The notes under the pieces are model-generated. The model was not told the origin of the DNA, did no database searches, and saw nothing but the letters and a program-made list of their open reading frames with translations. A program made the position numbers and the translations under genes. From the NCBI RefSeq assembly GCF_002086285.1, contig NZ_MVHU01000011.1, positions 57,212-121,211 on the forward strand: a DNA stretch of 64,000 nucleotides, given 5' to 3'. The DNA is from Mycolicibacter kumamotonensis (GTDB lineage: Bacteria > Actinomycetota > Actinomycetes > Mycobacteriales > Mycobacteriaceae). Position 1 is the first letter of the stretch, and each line of letters begins with the position of its first letter. Shown here piece after piece: positions 21,413 to 30,495 of this stretch.

Positions 21413-22198
21413 GTGAATGTCAGCCCGCTGCGCGGCCAAGCGGTACGGCCCAGCCCGGTCTTTCTGGCACTGGTGGCCGTGACCGCCGTCGGCGGAGTCC
21501 TGGCCTGGCGGGCGGCCGCCGAGATCGCGCCGCTGGCCTACGCCGGAGTGTTCGTGTTCGTGATCGCCGGCTGGCTGGTGTCGCTGTGCCTGCATGAGTT
21601 CGGCCACGCCTTCACCGCCTGGCGATTCGGCGATCGCGGCGTCGAGATGCGCGGCTATCTGACGCTGAACCCGCTGCGCTACACGCACCCGGGGTTGTCG
21701 CTGGTACTGCCGATGTTGTTCATCGCCCTGGGCGGCATCGGTCTGCCGGGCGGGGCGGTGTACGTGCAGACCTCGTTCATGACTCCGTTGCGGCGCACCC
21801 TGGTCAGCCTGGCCGGCCCGGCGGCCAACCTGGTGCTGGCGGCGCTGCTGCTGGGCGCCACCCGGGCGTTCTACGACCCCGCGCACCCGGTGTTCTTCTC
21901 AGCGGTGGCGTTCCTGGGCTTCCTTCAGGTCACCGCGGTGGTGCTGAACCTGCTGCCGGTGCCCGGGCTGGACGGCTACGGCGCGCTGGAGCCGCACCTG
22001 AGCCCGGCGACCCGCCGCGCCGTGGCGCCGTTTCAGCAGTGGGGCCTGTTGGTGCTGCTGGTGCTGCTGATCTCGTCGCCCGCCTTGAACGCAAAGTTCT
22101 TCGGGATGGTGCTGTGGTTCTTCGACTTGTTCGACGTCCCGCGCCTGCTGGTGTCGTGGGGGTTGTCGCTGACCCAGTTCTGGAACGCCTGGTTCTGA
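21413..22198 (+). CDS. Site-2 protease family membrane metalloprotease (Rv0359-like)
   Basis: A 261-residue polytopic protein from GTG 21413. The zinc motif HExxH appears as CLHEFGHAFTAW near residue 60 and the third ligand segment as NLLPVPGLDGYGALEP near residue 180, both typical of M50 intramembrane proteases. About six hydrophobic segments. The family cuts anti-sigma factors or signal peptides within the membrane; the target of this member is unknown. It follows the Rv0358-like gene by 31 bases. Confidence 0.9.
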   Translation: MNVSPLRGQAVRPSPVFLALVAVTAVGGVLAWRAAAEIAPLAYAGVFVFVIAGWLVSLCLHEFGHAFTAWRFGDRGVEMRGYLTLNPLRYTHPGLSLVLPMLFIALGGIGLPGGAVYVQTSFMTPLRRTLVSLAGPAANLVLAALLLGATRAFYDPAHPVFFSAVAFLGFLQVTAVVLNLLPVPGLDGYGALEPHLSPATRRAVAPFQQWGLLVLLVLLISSPALNAKFFGMVLWFFDLFDVPRLLVSWGLSLTQFWNAWF

Positions 22199-22229
22199 CG
22201 AGCGCAGCGCCCACGGCGGGCGCGCAACA

Positions 22230-22235
22230 TATATT
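22230..22235 (+). promoter_or_regulatory. -10-like TATATT close to a start codon
   Basis: TATATT lies nine bases before the ATG at 22244, and no Shine-Dalgarno sequence is present. That spacing would put the transcript start at or next to the ATG, i.e. a leaderless mRNA for the cation transporter. Confidence 0.35.
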
Positions 22236-22243
22236 TGCTAGCC

Positions 22244-23131
22244 ATGGCCACCGGTCACGATCACCGTCACACCGACTCCCGGCTGTCCCGGATGATCATC
22301 GGGGCGGTGGTCCTGACCGCTTTCTTCGCCATCGAGCTGACCACGGCCGTGGTGATCAACTCGATCGCGCTGCTCGCCGACGCCGGGCACCTGCTCACCG
22401 ACCTGGCCGCCCTGTTCATGGGGGTGGTCGCGGTGGTGCTGGCGCGGCGCGGCAGCGCATCTCCGTCGCGCACCTACGGCTGGCATCGCGCCGAGGTGTT
22501 CACCGCGGTGGCCAACGCGGTGCTGCTGATCGGGATGGCGACGTTCATCCTCACCGAGGCGATCCGCCGGATCGGCACCGCACCGGATGTTCCCGGCGTG
22601 CCGATGATCGTCGTCGCGGTCGCCGGCATGACCGTCAACACCGGGGTGGCCCTGCTGTTGCGTTCGCATTCGGCGGACAGCCTCGCGGTCCGCGGCGCCT
22701 ACATGGAGGTGGTCGCCGACACCGTCGGCAGCGTGGGGGTGCTGATCGCCGGTGTGGTCACGGTGACCACCGACTGGCCCTACGCCGACGTGGTGGTCGC
22801 CGTCTTCGTCGCGCTGTGGGTGCTGCCCCGGGCTTTCGCACTGGCCGGCGCCGCGCTGCGAATCCTGTCCGAAGCATCACCGAGCCACATCGACGTCGAC
22901 GAACTGCGGGCTGCCCTGGCCGCCGTGGACGGGGTCACCGACGTGCACGACCTCCACGTCTGGACCCTGGTGCCGGGCCAGGACATGGCCACCGCCCACC
23001 TGCGCGCCGATACCGACCCCGGCCGGGTGCTCGGCCAGGCGCGAGCGGTGCTGGCCGCCCGCGGCCTGACCCATGCCACCGTCCAGGTGGAGCCGCCCGG
23101 GCAGGGTGCGGACTGCCCCATCGGCTGCTGA
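22244..23131 (+). CDS. Cation diffusion facilitator (zinc-type) transporter
   Basis: A 295-residue protein from ATG 22244 (MATGHDHRHTDSRLSR). Six membrane segments; ALLADAGHLLTDLAALFMG near residue 45 and RGAYMEVVADTVGSVGVLIAG near residue 150 carry the paired Asp/His metal sites of CDF transporters. His-rich N-terminus. A cytoplasmic domain follows (VDGVTDVHDLHVWTLVPG near residue 230). The family exports Zn2+ and similar ions using the proton gradient. Probably leaderless. The 45-base gap from the site-2 protease is enough for its own promoter. Confidence 0.92.
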   Translation: MATGHDHRHTDSRLSRMIIGAVVLTAFFAIELTTAVVINSIALLADAGHLLTDLAALFMGVVAVVLARRGSASPSRTYGWHRAEVFTAVANAVLLIGMATFILTEAIRRIGTAPDVPGVPMIVVAVAGMTVNTGVALLLRSHSADSLAVRGAYMEVVADTVGSVGVLIAGVVTVTTDWPYADVVVAVFVALWVLPRAFALAGAALRILSEASPSHIDVDELRAALAAVDGVTDVHDLHVWTLVPGQDMATAHLRADTDPGRVLGQARAVLAARGLTHATVQVEPPGQGADCPIGC

Positions 23132-23238
23132 CACCACACGCGGTCCGCACTGCAGAAACCCGCCAGGTTCGGTCAGTAAGCTGCCACTAGCGTCGGCCGT
23201 TCCGATCAGCCGGAGGACATTGGAGGACACAGCCACTC

Positions 23239-24069
23239 ATGCCGAACCCACCGGAGCCGGACCCCACCGAGCCGAGCGGGCAACCCGACGGTGACGAACA
23301 GGTCACCGAGGGCCACCGCATCACCCCGGCGGACGATCAGTCCGCCGCCGGGGCCATTCCCGAGACCACCGAGTCCGCAGACCAGGCCAACGCCGAGGCC
23401 GTGACCGAGGTGATCGCCACCGAGGCGACACCGCACGGCCCGGCCGCGGACGCACCGCCGGAGCGCCGGTTCACCGCGCCCGGTTTCGACGCCGGGCAGA
23501 CCGAGGTCATCCCGTCGGTGGGCGACGCCGATACCGAGTTGATCGCCCAGCAGGGTGGCGGAGCCGGAAAGGCGATACCGCAACAGATTCCGCCGCGGTT
23601 GGGCGGCAGGCTGCCCGCCACCGTCTCACGCAGCTGGGGCTGGGTGATGGCGGTGATCCTGATCATCCTGGCGCTGGCGGTCATCGCGGTGCTGGGCACG
23701 CTGTGGCTGACCCGCGATGAGCGCCAGGCCGCCTCGCAGGAGGAGCGGGTCCGGGGCACCATCCAGAACTTCGACATCGCCATGCAGACCGGCGACCTGG
23801 CCGCGCTGCGCAGTCTGACCTGCGGTGACATCCGGGACCGCTACGTCAACTACGACCAGAAGGCCTGGGACGACACCTACCGCCGGATCGCGGCGGCCAA
23901 GCAGTATCCGGTGGTCGCCAGCATCGACGAGGTCGTCGTCAACGACGGGCACGCCGAAGCCAACGTCACCGCGTTCATGGCCTACGAGCCGCGGGTCCGC
24001 TCGACCCGCAGCTTCGACCTGCAGTTCCGCGACGACCAGTGGAAGATCTGCCAGTCACACGCCGGGTAA
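23239..24069 (+). CDS. Single-pass membrane protein with extracytoplasmic NTF2-like domain (Rv0361-like)
   Basis: 276 residues. Residues 1-130 are a disordered acidic Pro/Glu/Thr-rich cytoplasmic part, one membrane helix (WVMAVILIILALAVIAVLGTL) lies near residue 140, and about 110 extracytoplasmic residues form an NTF2/DUF4878-like domain (GTIQNFDIAMQTGDLAALRSLTCGDI ... WKICQSHAG) with a conserved Cys pair. Conserved neighbour of fba in mycobacteria. Function unknown; the layout suggests an envelope sensor or scaffold. GGAGGACATTGGAGGAC lies upstream of the ATG. Confidence 0.85.
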   Translation: MPNPPEPDPTEPSGQPDGDEQVTEGHRITPADDQSAAGAIPETTESADQANAEAVTEVIATEATPHGPAADAPPERRFTAPGFDAGQTEVIPSVGDADTELIAQQGGGAGKAIPQQIPPRLGGRLPATVSRSWGWVMAVILIILALAVIAVLGTLWLTRDERQAASQEERVRGTIQNFDIAMQTGDLAALRSLTCGDIRDRYVNYDQKAWDDTYRRIAAAKQYPVVASIDEVVVNDGHAEANVTAFMAYEPRVRSTRSFDLQFRDDQWKICQSHAG

Positions 24070-24079
24070 CAACCCCGCG

Positions 24080-24133
24080 AGCAGACACAGAATCGCCCAA
24101 TTCCCGGGGGAATTGGGCGATTCTGTGTCTGCT
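24080..24133. terminator. Bidirectional terminator, perfect 26-bp palindrome
   Basis: Perfect 26-bp arms (24080-24105 and 24108-24133) around two bases, lying between the converging stops of the Rv0361-like gene (24069) and fba (24149). The central part reads AATTCCCGGGGGAATT. Symmetry and location support termination from both directions, although there is no U-tract. Confidence 0.85.
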
Positions 24134-24148
24134 GGGCGCGGAAACCGG

Positions 24149-25183
24149 TTAGCTGCTGAGGGCTTTGCCGGCGCTGTGCAGGTCGTTGCAGGCCTCGATG
24201 ACCCGCTCCGTCATGGCCGCCTCGGCCTTCTTGAGGTAGCTGCGCGGGTCGTAGGTCTTCTTGTTGCCGACCTCGCCGTCGACCTTCAACACCCCGTCGT
24301 AGTTGGTGAACATGTGCCCGGCGACGGGACGGGTGAACGCGTACTGGGTGTCGGTGTCGACGTTCATCTTCACCACGCCGTGCTGCAGCGCCTCTTCGAT
24401 CTCGGACTTCAGCGAGCCGGACCCGCCGTGGAAGACGAAGTTGAACGGCTTGGAGCCGGCCGCCAGGCCCAGCTTGGCCGACGCCACCTTCTGGCCCTCG
24501 CCCAGGATCTCCGGACGCAGCTTGACGTTGCCCGGCTTGTAGACGCCGTGCACGTTGCCGAAGGTGGCGGCCAGCAGGTACTCGCCGTGGTCGCCGATGC
24601 CCAGGGCGTCGATGGTCTTCTCGAAGTCGTCCGCGGTGGTGTAGAGCTTCTCGTTGATCTCGGCTTCCACACCGTCCTCTTCGCCGCCGACGACGCCGAT
24701 CTCGATCTCCAGGATGATGTTGGCGGCGGCCGCCTTGGCCAGCAGCTCCTTGGCGATGGTCAGGTTCTCGTCGATCGGCACCGCCGAGCCGTCCCACATG
24801 TGCGACTGGAACAGCGGGTTCTTGCCGGCCTTGACCCTGTCGGCGGAGATCGCCAGCAGCGGACGCACGAAACCGTCCAGCTTGTCCTTGGGGCAGTGGT
24901 CGGTGTGCAGGGCCACGTTGATCGGGTATTTGTCGGCGATGACGTGGGCGAACTCGGCCAGCGCCACCGCGCCGGTCACCATGTCCTTGACGCCGAGGCC
25001 CGAACCGAACTCCGCCCCACCGGTGGAGAACTGGATGATGCCGTCACTGCCGGCATCGGCGAAGCCCTTGATCGCCGCGTTGATGGTCTCCGACGATGTG
25101 CAGTTGATCGCCGGGAACGCGTAGGAGTTCTCCTTGGCGCGCCGCAGCATCTCGGCGTAGATCTCCGGGGTGGCGATAGGCAT
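24149..25183 (-). CDS. fba: Fructose-bisphosphate aldolase, class II
   Basis: Zn-dependent glycolytic/gluconeogenic aldolase, 344 residues. Zn and substrate motifs: NVALHTDHCPKDKLDGF near residue 95, EIEIGVVGGEEDGVEAE near 150, FVFHGGSGSLKSEIEEA near 250 and VVKMNVDTDTQYAFTRP near 275. ATG at 25183 with AGGAGAGAG upstream. Single-gene unit ending at the large palindromic terminator. Same position as Rv0363c beside a DedA gene. Confidence 0.97.
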   Translation of the reverse strand: MPIATPEIYAEMLRRAKENSYAFPAINCTSSETINAAIKGFADAGSDGIIQFSTGGAEFGSGLGVKDMVTGAVALAEFAHVIADKYPINVALHTDHCPKDKLDGFVRPLLAISADRVKAGKNPLFQSHMWDGSAVPIDENLTIAKELLAKAAAANIILEIEIGVVGGEEDGVEAEINEKLYTTADDFEKTIDALGIGDHGEYLLAATFGNVHGVYKPGNVKLRPEILGEGQKVASAKLGLAAGSKPFNFVFHGGSGSLKSEIEEALQHGVVKMNVDTDTQYAFTRPVAGHMFTNYDGVLKVDGEVGNKKTYDPRSYLKKAEAAMTERVIEACNDLHSAGKALSS

Positions 25184-25269
25184 GGAACTCTCTCCTCCTG
25201 GCTGACCGAACCTGCCCTCGAGTATCTCAGGGACGGTTTCCGCAGCAGCCCCGGGTATGTTGGTGCGTC

Positions 25270-25968
25270 ATGAGCACGACGGTGGCGGCGATGCCCCACA
25301 TCTTGGATCCGATGTACTGGATCGGGCAGGGCGGGGTATTCGAGCACGCCGTACTGCCGGCCATCCTGGTGATCGTCTTCGTCGAAACCGGTCTGCTGTT
25401 CCCGCTGTTGCCGGGCGAATCGCTGCTGGTCACCGGTGGCCTGCTGGCCGCGGCGGGCAACCCCGACATCTGGGTGCTGGCGCCGGCGGTGGCGCTCGTG
25501 GCGATCCTCGGCGATCAGACCGGCTATTTCATCGGCCGCCGTCTGGGGCCGGCACTGTTCAAGAAGGAAGACTCGCGCTTCTTCAAGAAGCACTATGTGA
25601 CCGACTCACATGCCTTCTTCGAAAAATACGGCCCGGTGGCGATCATCCTGGCCCGCTTCGTGCCGTTCGCACGCACCTTCGTCCCGGCGATCGCCGGCGT
25701 GTCCTACATGCGCTACCCGGTCTATTTGGCCTTCGACATCGTCGGCGGGATCCTGTGGGGCGCCGGGATGACGCTGACCGGCTATTTGCTGGGTACCAAG
25801 GTTCCCGGCATCACCGACCACCTGGAATTGATCATCCTCGGGATCCTGTTCGTCTCGCTGCTCCCGGCGATCTTCTCGGCGACCAAGGCCTACCTGGCGC
25901 GCCGGCGGAACCGCGCGGCCGACACACCGGAGGATGAATCCGCGCTCAGTACGCCGACCCCGGAGTAG
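25270..25968 (+). CDS. DedA-family membrane protein (Rv0364-like)
   Basis: 232 residues, four to five membrane segments. DedA signatures: FVETGLLFPLLPGESLLVTGG near residue 38, GDQTGYFIGRRLG near 80 and FGKYGP-like FFEKYGPVAIILARFVPFARTFVPAIAG near 115-140 with the conserved Arg-x3-R. Family members are half-transporter-like lipid scramblases or flippases needed for membrane-potential and lipid homeostasis. Its 3' end overlaps the convergent GH76 gene by 23 bases. Confidence 0.92.
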   Translation: MSTTVAAMPHILDPMYWIGQGGVFEHAVLPAILVIVFVETGLLFPLLPGESLLVTGGLLAAAGNPDIWVLAPAVALVAILGDQTGYFIGRRLGPALFKKEDSRFFKKHYVTDSHAFFEKYGPVAIILARFVPFARTFVPAIAGVSYMRYPVYLAFDIVGGILWGAGMTLTGYLLGTKVPGITDHLELIILGILFVSLLPAIFSATKAYLARRRNRAADTPEDESALSTPTPE

Positions 25969-27094
25969 GTCCGCTCGGGCGGGTCGAGGCCACCGCGTGG
26001 GCGGCCTCCATCAGCATCCAGCCCGACAGCTGCACCGAGAGGTCGCGTTCGGGCACCTCGGACTCGTAGACGGCGCCGGCGATGGAGGTGGCCACCGCGC
26101 CGTCGGCGCGCGGCAGGTCGGCGGCCCGGTCCCAGAACGCCCCGAACAGCGGCAGCCCGTCCACCGACTGCCGGTAGTCCCATGCCGATTTCGCCGACGT
26201 CAGCACCAGCTCGGCGGCGGTGTCGCGCGCGGTGATGTCGGCGGTGGAATCACCCGGCAGGGCGGTGGCCACCAACGCCAGGTACCGGGCGGTGATCCCG
26301 GCGAACAGGCCGCCGTCGCCGCCGCCGGCGCCCTTGAGCACCCCGCCGGGGGCCATCTCCTGGTGCACCGCGGCGACCAGCCGGTGCACGCGGGCGGCGT
26401 GCCGCGCGCTGTCCGGCGACCCCGTGCGCACCGCCAGCTCGGTCTCCAGGCCCAGCACCACGCCCTGGCAGTAGGTGTACTGGGCCCGCACCAGCGAACC
26501 GGCCCTGATGCCGTCGAACACCAGGTGCGTGTCCGGGTCGATCAGGGTGGCATCGATCCAGTCGCCCATCTCCGTCGCGCGCTGGAGCCACTCGGGTTCG
26601 CGAGCCAGGAAGATCCCGGCCGGCCCGTTGGCCGGGGCGTTGAAGAAGGGCTCGGTGAACTGTTCATCCTTGCGCCAGGGGATCCCGCCGCCGGCCTCGG
26701 GCATCCAGGAGTCGGTCAGTTCCCGGGTCAGGGTGCGCAGCGCACGGTGCCGGTCGATACCGGTGACGGCACAGGCCCGCTGGATGGCCAGCGCCAACCA
26801 CGCCATGTCGTCGTAATAGGCGTTGCCCCAACGGAATACGTTACGGATCCGGTGGCTGCGGATCTGCCGCTTGATCCGGGTGACCCGCTCGGCTTGCGGG
26901 TCGCGGCATTGTGCGTCGACGAGGCAGTCCAGCAGGTGCGCCTGCCACCAGTAGTGCCAGTGCGGGGCGCGCCGGATCGGCGGCCAGGCCACCACGCCCA
27001 GCTGGGTGCCCGGTAGATGCCACAGCGCTTTGAGGTGTCTGGCGGTGACGGCGGCCTCGGCGCTGGCGGCCCGATTCGCCCAAAGCAGATCCAT
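25946..27094 (-). CDS. Glycoside hydrolase family 76-type protein (Rv0365c-like)
   Basis: 382 residues without signal peptide. The alpha/alpha-toroid signature is RWGNAYYDDMAWLALAIQRA near residue 90, whose Asp-Asp pair is the catalytic pair in GH76 alpha-1,6-mannanases; PHWHYWWQAHLLDCLVDA and YTYCQGVVLGLETELA support the fold. Mannan-type polymers (lipomannan, lipoarabinomannan) are plausible substrates, but the lack of an export signal leaves this open. Confidence 0.86.
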   Translation of the reverse strand: MDLLWANRAASAEAAVTARHLKALWHLPGTQLGVVAWPPIRRAPHWHYWWQAHLLDCLVDAQCRDPQAERVTRIKRQIRSHRIRNVFRWGNAYYDDMAWLALAIQRACAVTGIDRHRALRTLTRELTDSWMPEAGGGIPWRKDEQFTEPFFNAPANGPAGIFLAREPEWLQRATEMGDWIDATLIDPDTHLVFDGIRAGSLVRAQYTYCQGVVLGLETELAVRTGSPDSARHAARVHRLVAAVHQEMAPGGVLKGAGGGDGGLFAGITARYLALVATALPGDSTADITARDTAAELVLTSAKSAWDYRQSVDGLPLFGAFWDRAADLPRADGAVATSIAGAVYESEVPERDLSVQLSGWMLMEAAHAVASTRPSGPTPGSAY

Positions 27095-27118
27095 AGCCGA
27101 AGATCCTGCCCTACCAGC

Positions 27119-28360
27119 TCAGGTCGCACGGCCACAACCGTCGTTGGCTGCCCGCCCCGGACGCCGCATCAGGTAGGCCAGCGCGACGACCGCCGCGGCG
27201 AGCCCGGACAACGCGGCGACACCCAGCGCCCAGCGCGGGCCGAACGCGTCGGCGATCCAACCGATCAGGGGCGCACCGATCGGTGTGGTACCCACCGCGA
27301 TGGCCAGCCGCAGCGCCATCACCCGCCCGCGCATCACCGGGTCGGTGGTCAGTTGCATCAGACTGTTCGTGGCATTGGTGAACGTCAGCGTGCAGACCCC
27401 GATCACCGCGAGCGCGACGCCGAACAGCCAGACTCCGGGCGCCACGGCCGCGAATGCGAAGCCGACGCCCAAGACCGCCGCGCTGATGAGCAGTGACGGG
27501 AAGCGGGGCCGTTCCCAGCCCGCGGCGAGCAGTGCCCCGGCGAGCGTGCCGACCGCCATCACCGAGGACAACAGCCCGTATTGGTTTGCGCCGCCGTGGA
27601 AGACCGTGACCGACATGGTCGAGATGAAGATCGGGAAATTGAGTCCGAAAGTACCGATCAGAAACAGCATCCACAGGATCGCCTTGAGGTCTGGGCGCGC
27701 CCAGACGTAGCGCAAGCCCTCCATGAGGTTGCCCCGGGCCGGTCCGACCGCACGAGGGTTGGGATGGAGTTCGCGCACCCGCAGTAGCCCCAGCGAGGCG
27801 AGCACGGCGCCGAAGGACGCCGCATTGATCAGAAACGCCCATCCGGTGCCGACGGCGGCGATCAGCACACCGGCGACGGCCGGGCCGATCATCCGCGCGG
27901 CATTGATGGACGCCGAATTCAGCGCCACCGCATTGGAGAGATCGTCGTCTTCCACCAGATCCGAGACAAACGTCTGGCGCGCCGGCATGTCGACCGCGCT
28001 GACACAGCCCGACAGCAACGCCAGGACGTAGACGTGCCACAGCTCGACCAGGCCGGTGACGGTCAGGACACCGAGGACGAGCGCCAGGAATCCCAACGCC
28101 GCCTGGGTGGCGATCAGGAGTCTGCGCCGGTCGAAACGGTCGGCCGCGTAACCGGTCCAGGGCAGCAAAAGAAGCTGGGGCCCGAATTGCAGGCCCATGA
28201 CGACCCCGACGGCGGTTCCGCTGCGGGCGGTGAGCTCGGTCAGCACCAGCCAGTCCTGGGCGGTGCGCTGCATCCAGATACCGATATTGGAGACCAGGGC
28301 CCCGCCCGCCCAGAGCCGATAGTTGAAGACCTTCAGCGACCTGAATGTGCTTCTGACCAT
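27119..28360 (-). CDS. MFS transporter (MFS_3/enterobactin-exporter-like)
   Basis: 413 residues from ATG 28360, which has GGGGAAGCCAGGC just before it; a longer frame adds 19 unlikely residues. Twelve hydrophobic segments. N-terminal RSTFRSLKVFNYRLWAGGALVSNIGIWMQRTAQDWLV and GYAADRFDRRRLLIATQ (loop 2-3 motif A) mark the large actinobacterial drug/siderophore exporter group. Substrate unknown. Lies 24 bases after the GH76 start. Confidence 0.9.
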   Translation of the reverse strand: MVRSTFRSLKVFNYRLWAGGALVSNIGIWMQRTAQDWLVLTELTARSGTAVGVVMGLQFGPQLLLLPWTGYAADRFDRRRLLIATQAALGFLALVLGVLTVTGLVELWHVYVLALLSGCVSAVDMPARQTFVSDLVEDDDLSNAVALNSASINAARMIGPAVAGVLIAAVGTGWAFLINAASFGAVLASLGLLRVRELHPNPRAVGPARGNLMEGLRYVWARPDLKAILWMLFLIGTFGLNFPIFISTMSVTVFHGGANQYGLLSSVMAVGTLAGALLAAGWERPRFPSLLISAAVLGVGFAFAAVAPGVWLFGVALAVIGVCTLTFTNATNSLMQLTTDPVMRGRVMALRLAIAVGTTPIGAPLIGWIADAFGPRWALGVAALSGLAAAVVALAYLMRRPGRAANDGCGRAT

Positions 28361-28391
28361 GCCTGGCTTCCCCGTTGATTCACCGTCGCTG

Positions 28392-29060
28392 CTACCAGGC
28401 GTTTTCCAGATTGCCATGCTGGGCGATCCAGGTGTGCATGACGATCCCGGCGGCCACCCCGACGTTGATGCTGCGGGTCGAGCCGAATTGGGCGATCGAC
28501 ACCAGCACGTCGGCGCCGGCGCGCATCTCGTCGCTGAGGCCGGGGCCCTCGGAGCCGAACACCAGCAGGCAGTCCGCCGGCAATGCGGTCTGCTCCAGGC
28601 GCACCGCCCCGGCGACGTTGTCCGCCGCGACCACCGTCAGGCCCTGTCGCGCGGCGAAGTCGAGCAGTCCGGCCACATCGTCGTGGTGTTGCAGCCGCTG
28701 GTAACGGTCGGTGACCATGGCGCCGCGCCGGTTCCAGCGCCGCCGCCCGACGATGTGCACGGTGTGCACCGCGAACGCGTTGGCGGTGCGCACCACCGAG
28801 CCGATGTTGGCGTCATGCCCGAAGTTCTCGATCGCGACGTGAAGGGCGTGCCGCCGGCGGTCGATGTCGGCGATGATCGCCTCGCGGGTCCAGTAGCGGT
28901 AGGCGTCGACGACGTTGCGGGCATCGCCGTCCCGCAGCAGCTCCGGGTCGTAGCGCGGGTCGGCGGGCGGCTCGCCCGGCCACGGCCCGACGCCGTTGGC
29001 GGGCGGGAACCACTCGGTGGGCCCGGGATGATCCACCGGGTCGTTCACGAGGTCGTCCAT
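28392..29060 (-). CDS. SpoU-type tRNA/rRNA 2'-O-methyltransferase (Rv0380c-like)
   Basis: ATG 29060 gives 222 residues; GTG 29048 would form a GTGA overlap with the preceding stop and is equally possible. SPOUT knot motifs: NFGHDANIGSVVRTANAFAVHTVHIVG near residue 85, LVFGSEGPGLSDEM near 165 and QFGSTRSINVGVAAGIVMHTW near 190. Transfers a methyl group from SAM to a ribose of structured RNA. Final gene of a run with the lipoprotein and pyrE genes on this strand. Confidence 0.9.
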   Translation of the reverse strand: MDDLVNDPVDHPGPTEWFPPANGVGPWPGEPPADPRYDPELLRDGDARNVVDAYRYWTREAIIADIDRRRHALHVAIENFGHDANIGSVVRTANAFAVHTVHIVGRRRWNRRGAMVTDRYQRLQHHDDVAGLLDFAARQGLTVVAADNVAGAVRLEQTALPADCLLVFGSEGPGLSDEMRAGADVLVSIAQFGSTRSINVGVAAGIVMHTWIAQHGNLENAW

Positions 29061-29938
29061 ACCGCGGCGTGGGTGCCCACCACCGATACCGAGGCGTAGA
29101 GCACCGCGGCGCTGATCTCCCCGTGGGTGCACAGCGACGTCGGCACATGCACCGAGTTCAGCGACGCCTCCGGCAGGATCAGCACCGATGAGCCGAAGGC
29201 AAGGCAATCCGGGCCCAACCCGGGCATCGGCGTGGACGGTCCGGCGAGGAGCATCAACGGCCCACCGCGTGCCTTCGCGTCGTCCCGGTACTGCGCGGCG
29301 AGCGCGTCGGCGGTCAGGCTGATCACCATATATCCGTTGCCCGAGAAGGCTTTCGGGTCCCCGAGGGCGGCCGGCGCCAGCGGCACACCGTCGGCCCGGT
29401 AGGCGGCCACACCCTGGGTGGTGAGCACCAGGCCGGTGTCGTAGGGGTTGATCGGCGGCAGCCCCACCGGGAACGCCGCGCCGTAGGCGACGGTGGTGTC
29501 CTTGATCCGGTCGGCCGGCGAGTAGGCGTAGATCCCGCGCACCGCGCTGCGTTCCTTCAGCGGGCCCAGGCATACGGTTCCGTCCAACCGATCGGGTTCG
29601 CGGTCCGACAGTGGCGTCGGCGTCAACTCCCCCAGCGCGTCGCAGCTGCCCAGTCCGGTGGCCTCCACCGGGCGCGCCGGGGTGCCGTACACCCCGAACC
29701 GCAGGTCGTTGGCCGCGGCGTGCTCGGCGTCCGGGTCGGCGAGACGACCCTTGACGTCGATCAGCACGTGGTCGACTTCCCAGCGCAGGTTGGTCAGCGT
29801 CAGCTCCCAGCCCAGCAGGGTCAGCGCCTCCCCGAGCCGGGTGCCCTGGGCCCCGTAGGGACCGGTCGCAGCCGGCCCCGAGCAGGCCGTCACGGCGGCA
29901 ACGGCCAACGTCAGCAACGCCGTGATCAATGTCCGCAC
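29045..29938 (-). CDS. Putative lipoprotein (Rv0381c-like)
   Basis: 297 residues starting MRTLITALLTLAVAAVTACSG: a short signal peptide with lipobox VTAC, so the mature chain would be lipid-anchored at Cys19. The body (NLRWEVDHVLIDVKGRLADPD, LRFGVYGTPARPVEATG) shows no catalytic motif that I recognise. Position between pyrE and the RNA methyltransferase matches Rv0381c. Nine bases separate it from pyrE, so it is likely co-transcribed. Confidence 0.82.
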   Translation of the reverse strand: MRTLITALLTLAVAAVTACSGPAATGPYGAQGTRLGEALTLLGWELTLTNLRWEVDHVLIDVKGRLADPDAEHAAANDLRFGVYGTPARPVEATGLGSCDALGELTPTPLSDREPDRLDGTVCLGPLKERSAVRGIYAYSPADRIKDTTVAYGAAFPVGLPPINPYDTGLVLTTQGVAAYRADGVPLAPAALGDPKAFSGNGYMVISLTADALAAQYRDDAKARGGPLMLLAGPSTPMPGLGPDCLAFGSSVLILPEASLNSVHVPTSLCTHGEISAAVLYASVSVVGTHAAVWTTS

Positions 29939-29946
29939 AACCGGGC

Positions 29947-30495
29947 TCAGCCCAATCCGAGCTCGGCCAGGCCGAGCACGCTGCGGTAGGGCACACCCTC
30001 GGCCTCGATGGCTTCGGCCGCTCCGGTCGCACGGTCCACCACGGTGGCCACCCCGACGACGTGCCCGCCGGCTTCTCGCACCGCACGCACCGCGGTCAGC
30101 GCCGAGCCGCCGGTGGTGCTGGTGTCCTCCACCACCAGGACTCGGCGCCCACTGACCTCGGCGCCTTCGATAAGACGTTGCATGCCATGGGTTTTCACCG
30201 ACTTACGCACCACGAAGGCGTCGATCGGCCGTCCCGGGGCGTGCATGACGGCGGTCGCGACCGGGTCCGCGCCCAGGGTCAGTCCGCCCACCGCGACGTA
30301 GTCCCAGTCGTCGGTGAGCTGGCGGACCAGCCGGCCGATCAGCGCGCCGGCCCGGTGGTGCAGGGTGGAGCGGCGCAGGTCGACGTAGTAGTCGGCTTCG
30401 GCACCCGAGGACAGTGTCACGCGCCCGTGGACCACCGAGAGTTCGCGGACCAGTGCGGCAAGTTCGTCGCGTTCGTCGCTGTTAAGTGCGCCCAC
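29947..30495 (-). CDS. pyrE: Orotate phosphoribosyltransferase
   Basis: Makes OMP from orotate and PRPP in pyrimidine synthesis. 182 residues from GTG 30495. PRPP loop [23 protein letters not shown] near residue 115 and the upstream [32 protein letters not shown] region are intact. The start lies inside the SDR 3' end (14-base overlap), so translation is probably coupled. Matches Rv0382c. Confidence 0.95.
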   Translation of the reverse strand: MGALNSDERDELAALVRELSVVHGRVTLSSGAEADYYVDLRRSTLHHRAGALIGRLVRQLTDDWDYVAVGGLTLGADPVATAVMHAPGRPIDAFVVRKSVKTHGMQRLIEGAEVSGRRVLVVEDTSTTGGSALTAVRAVREAGGHVVGVATVVDRATGAAEAIEAEGVPYRSVLGLAELGLG

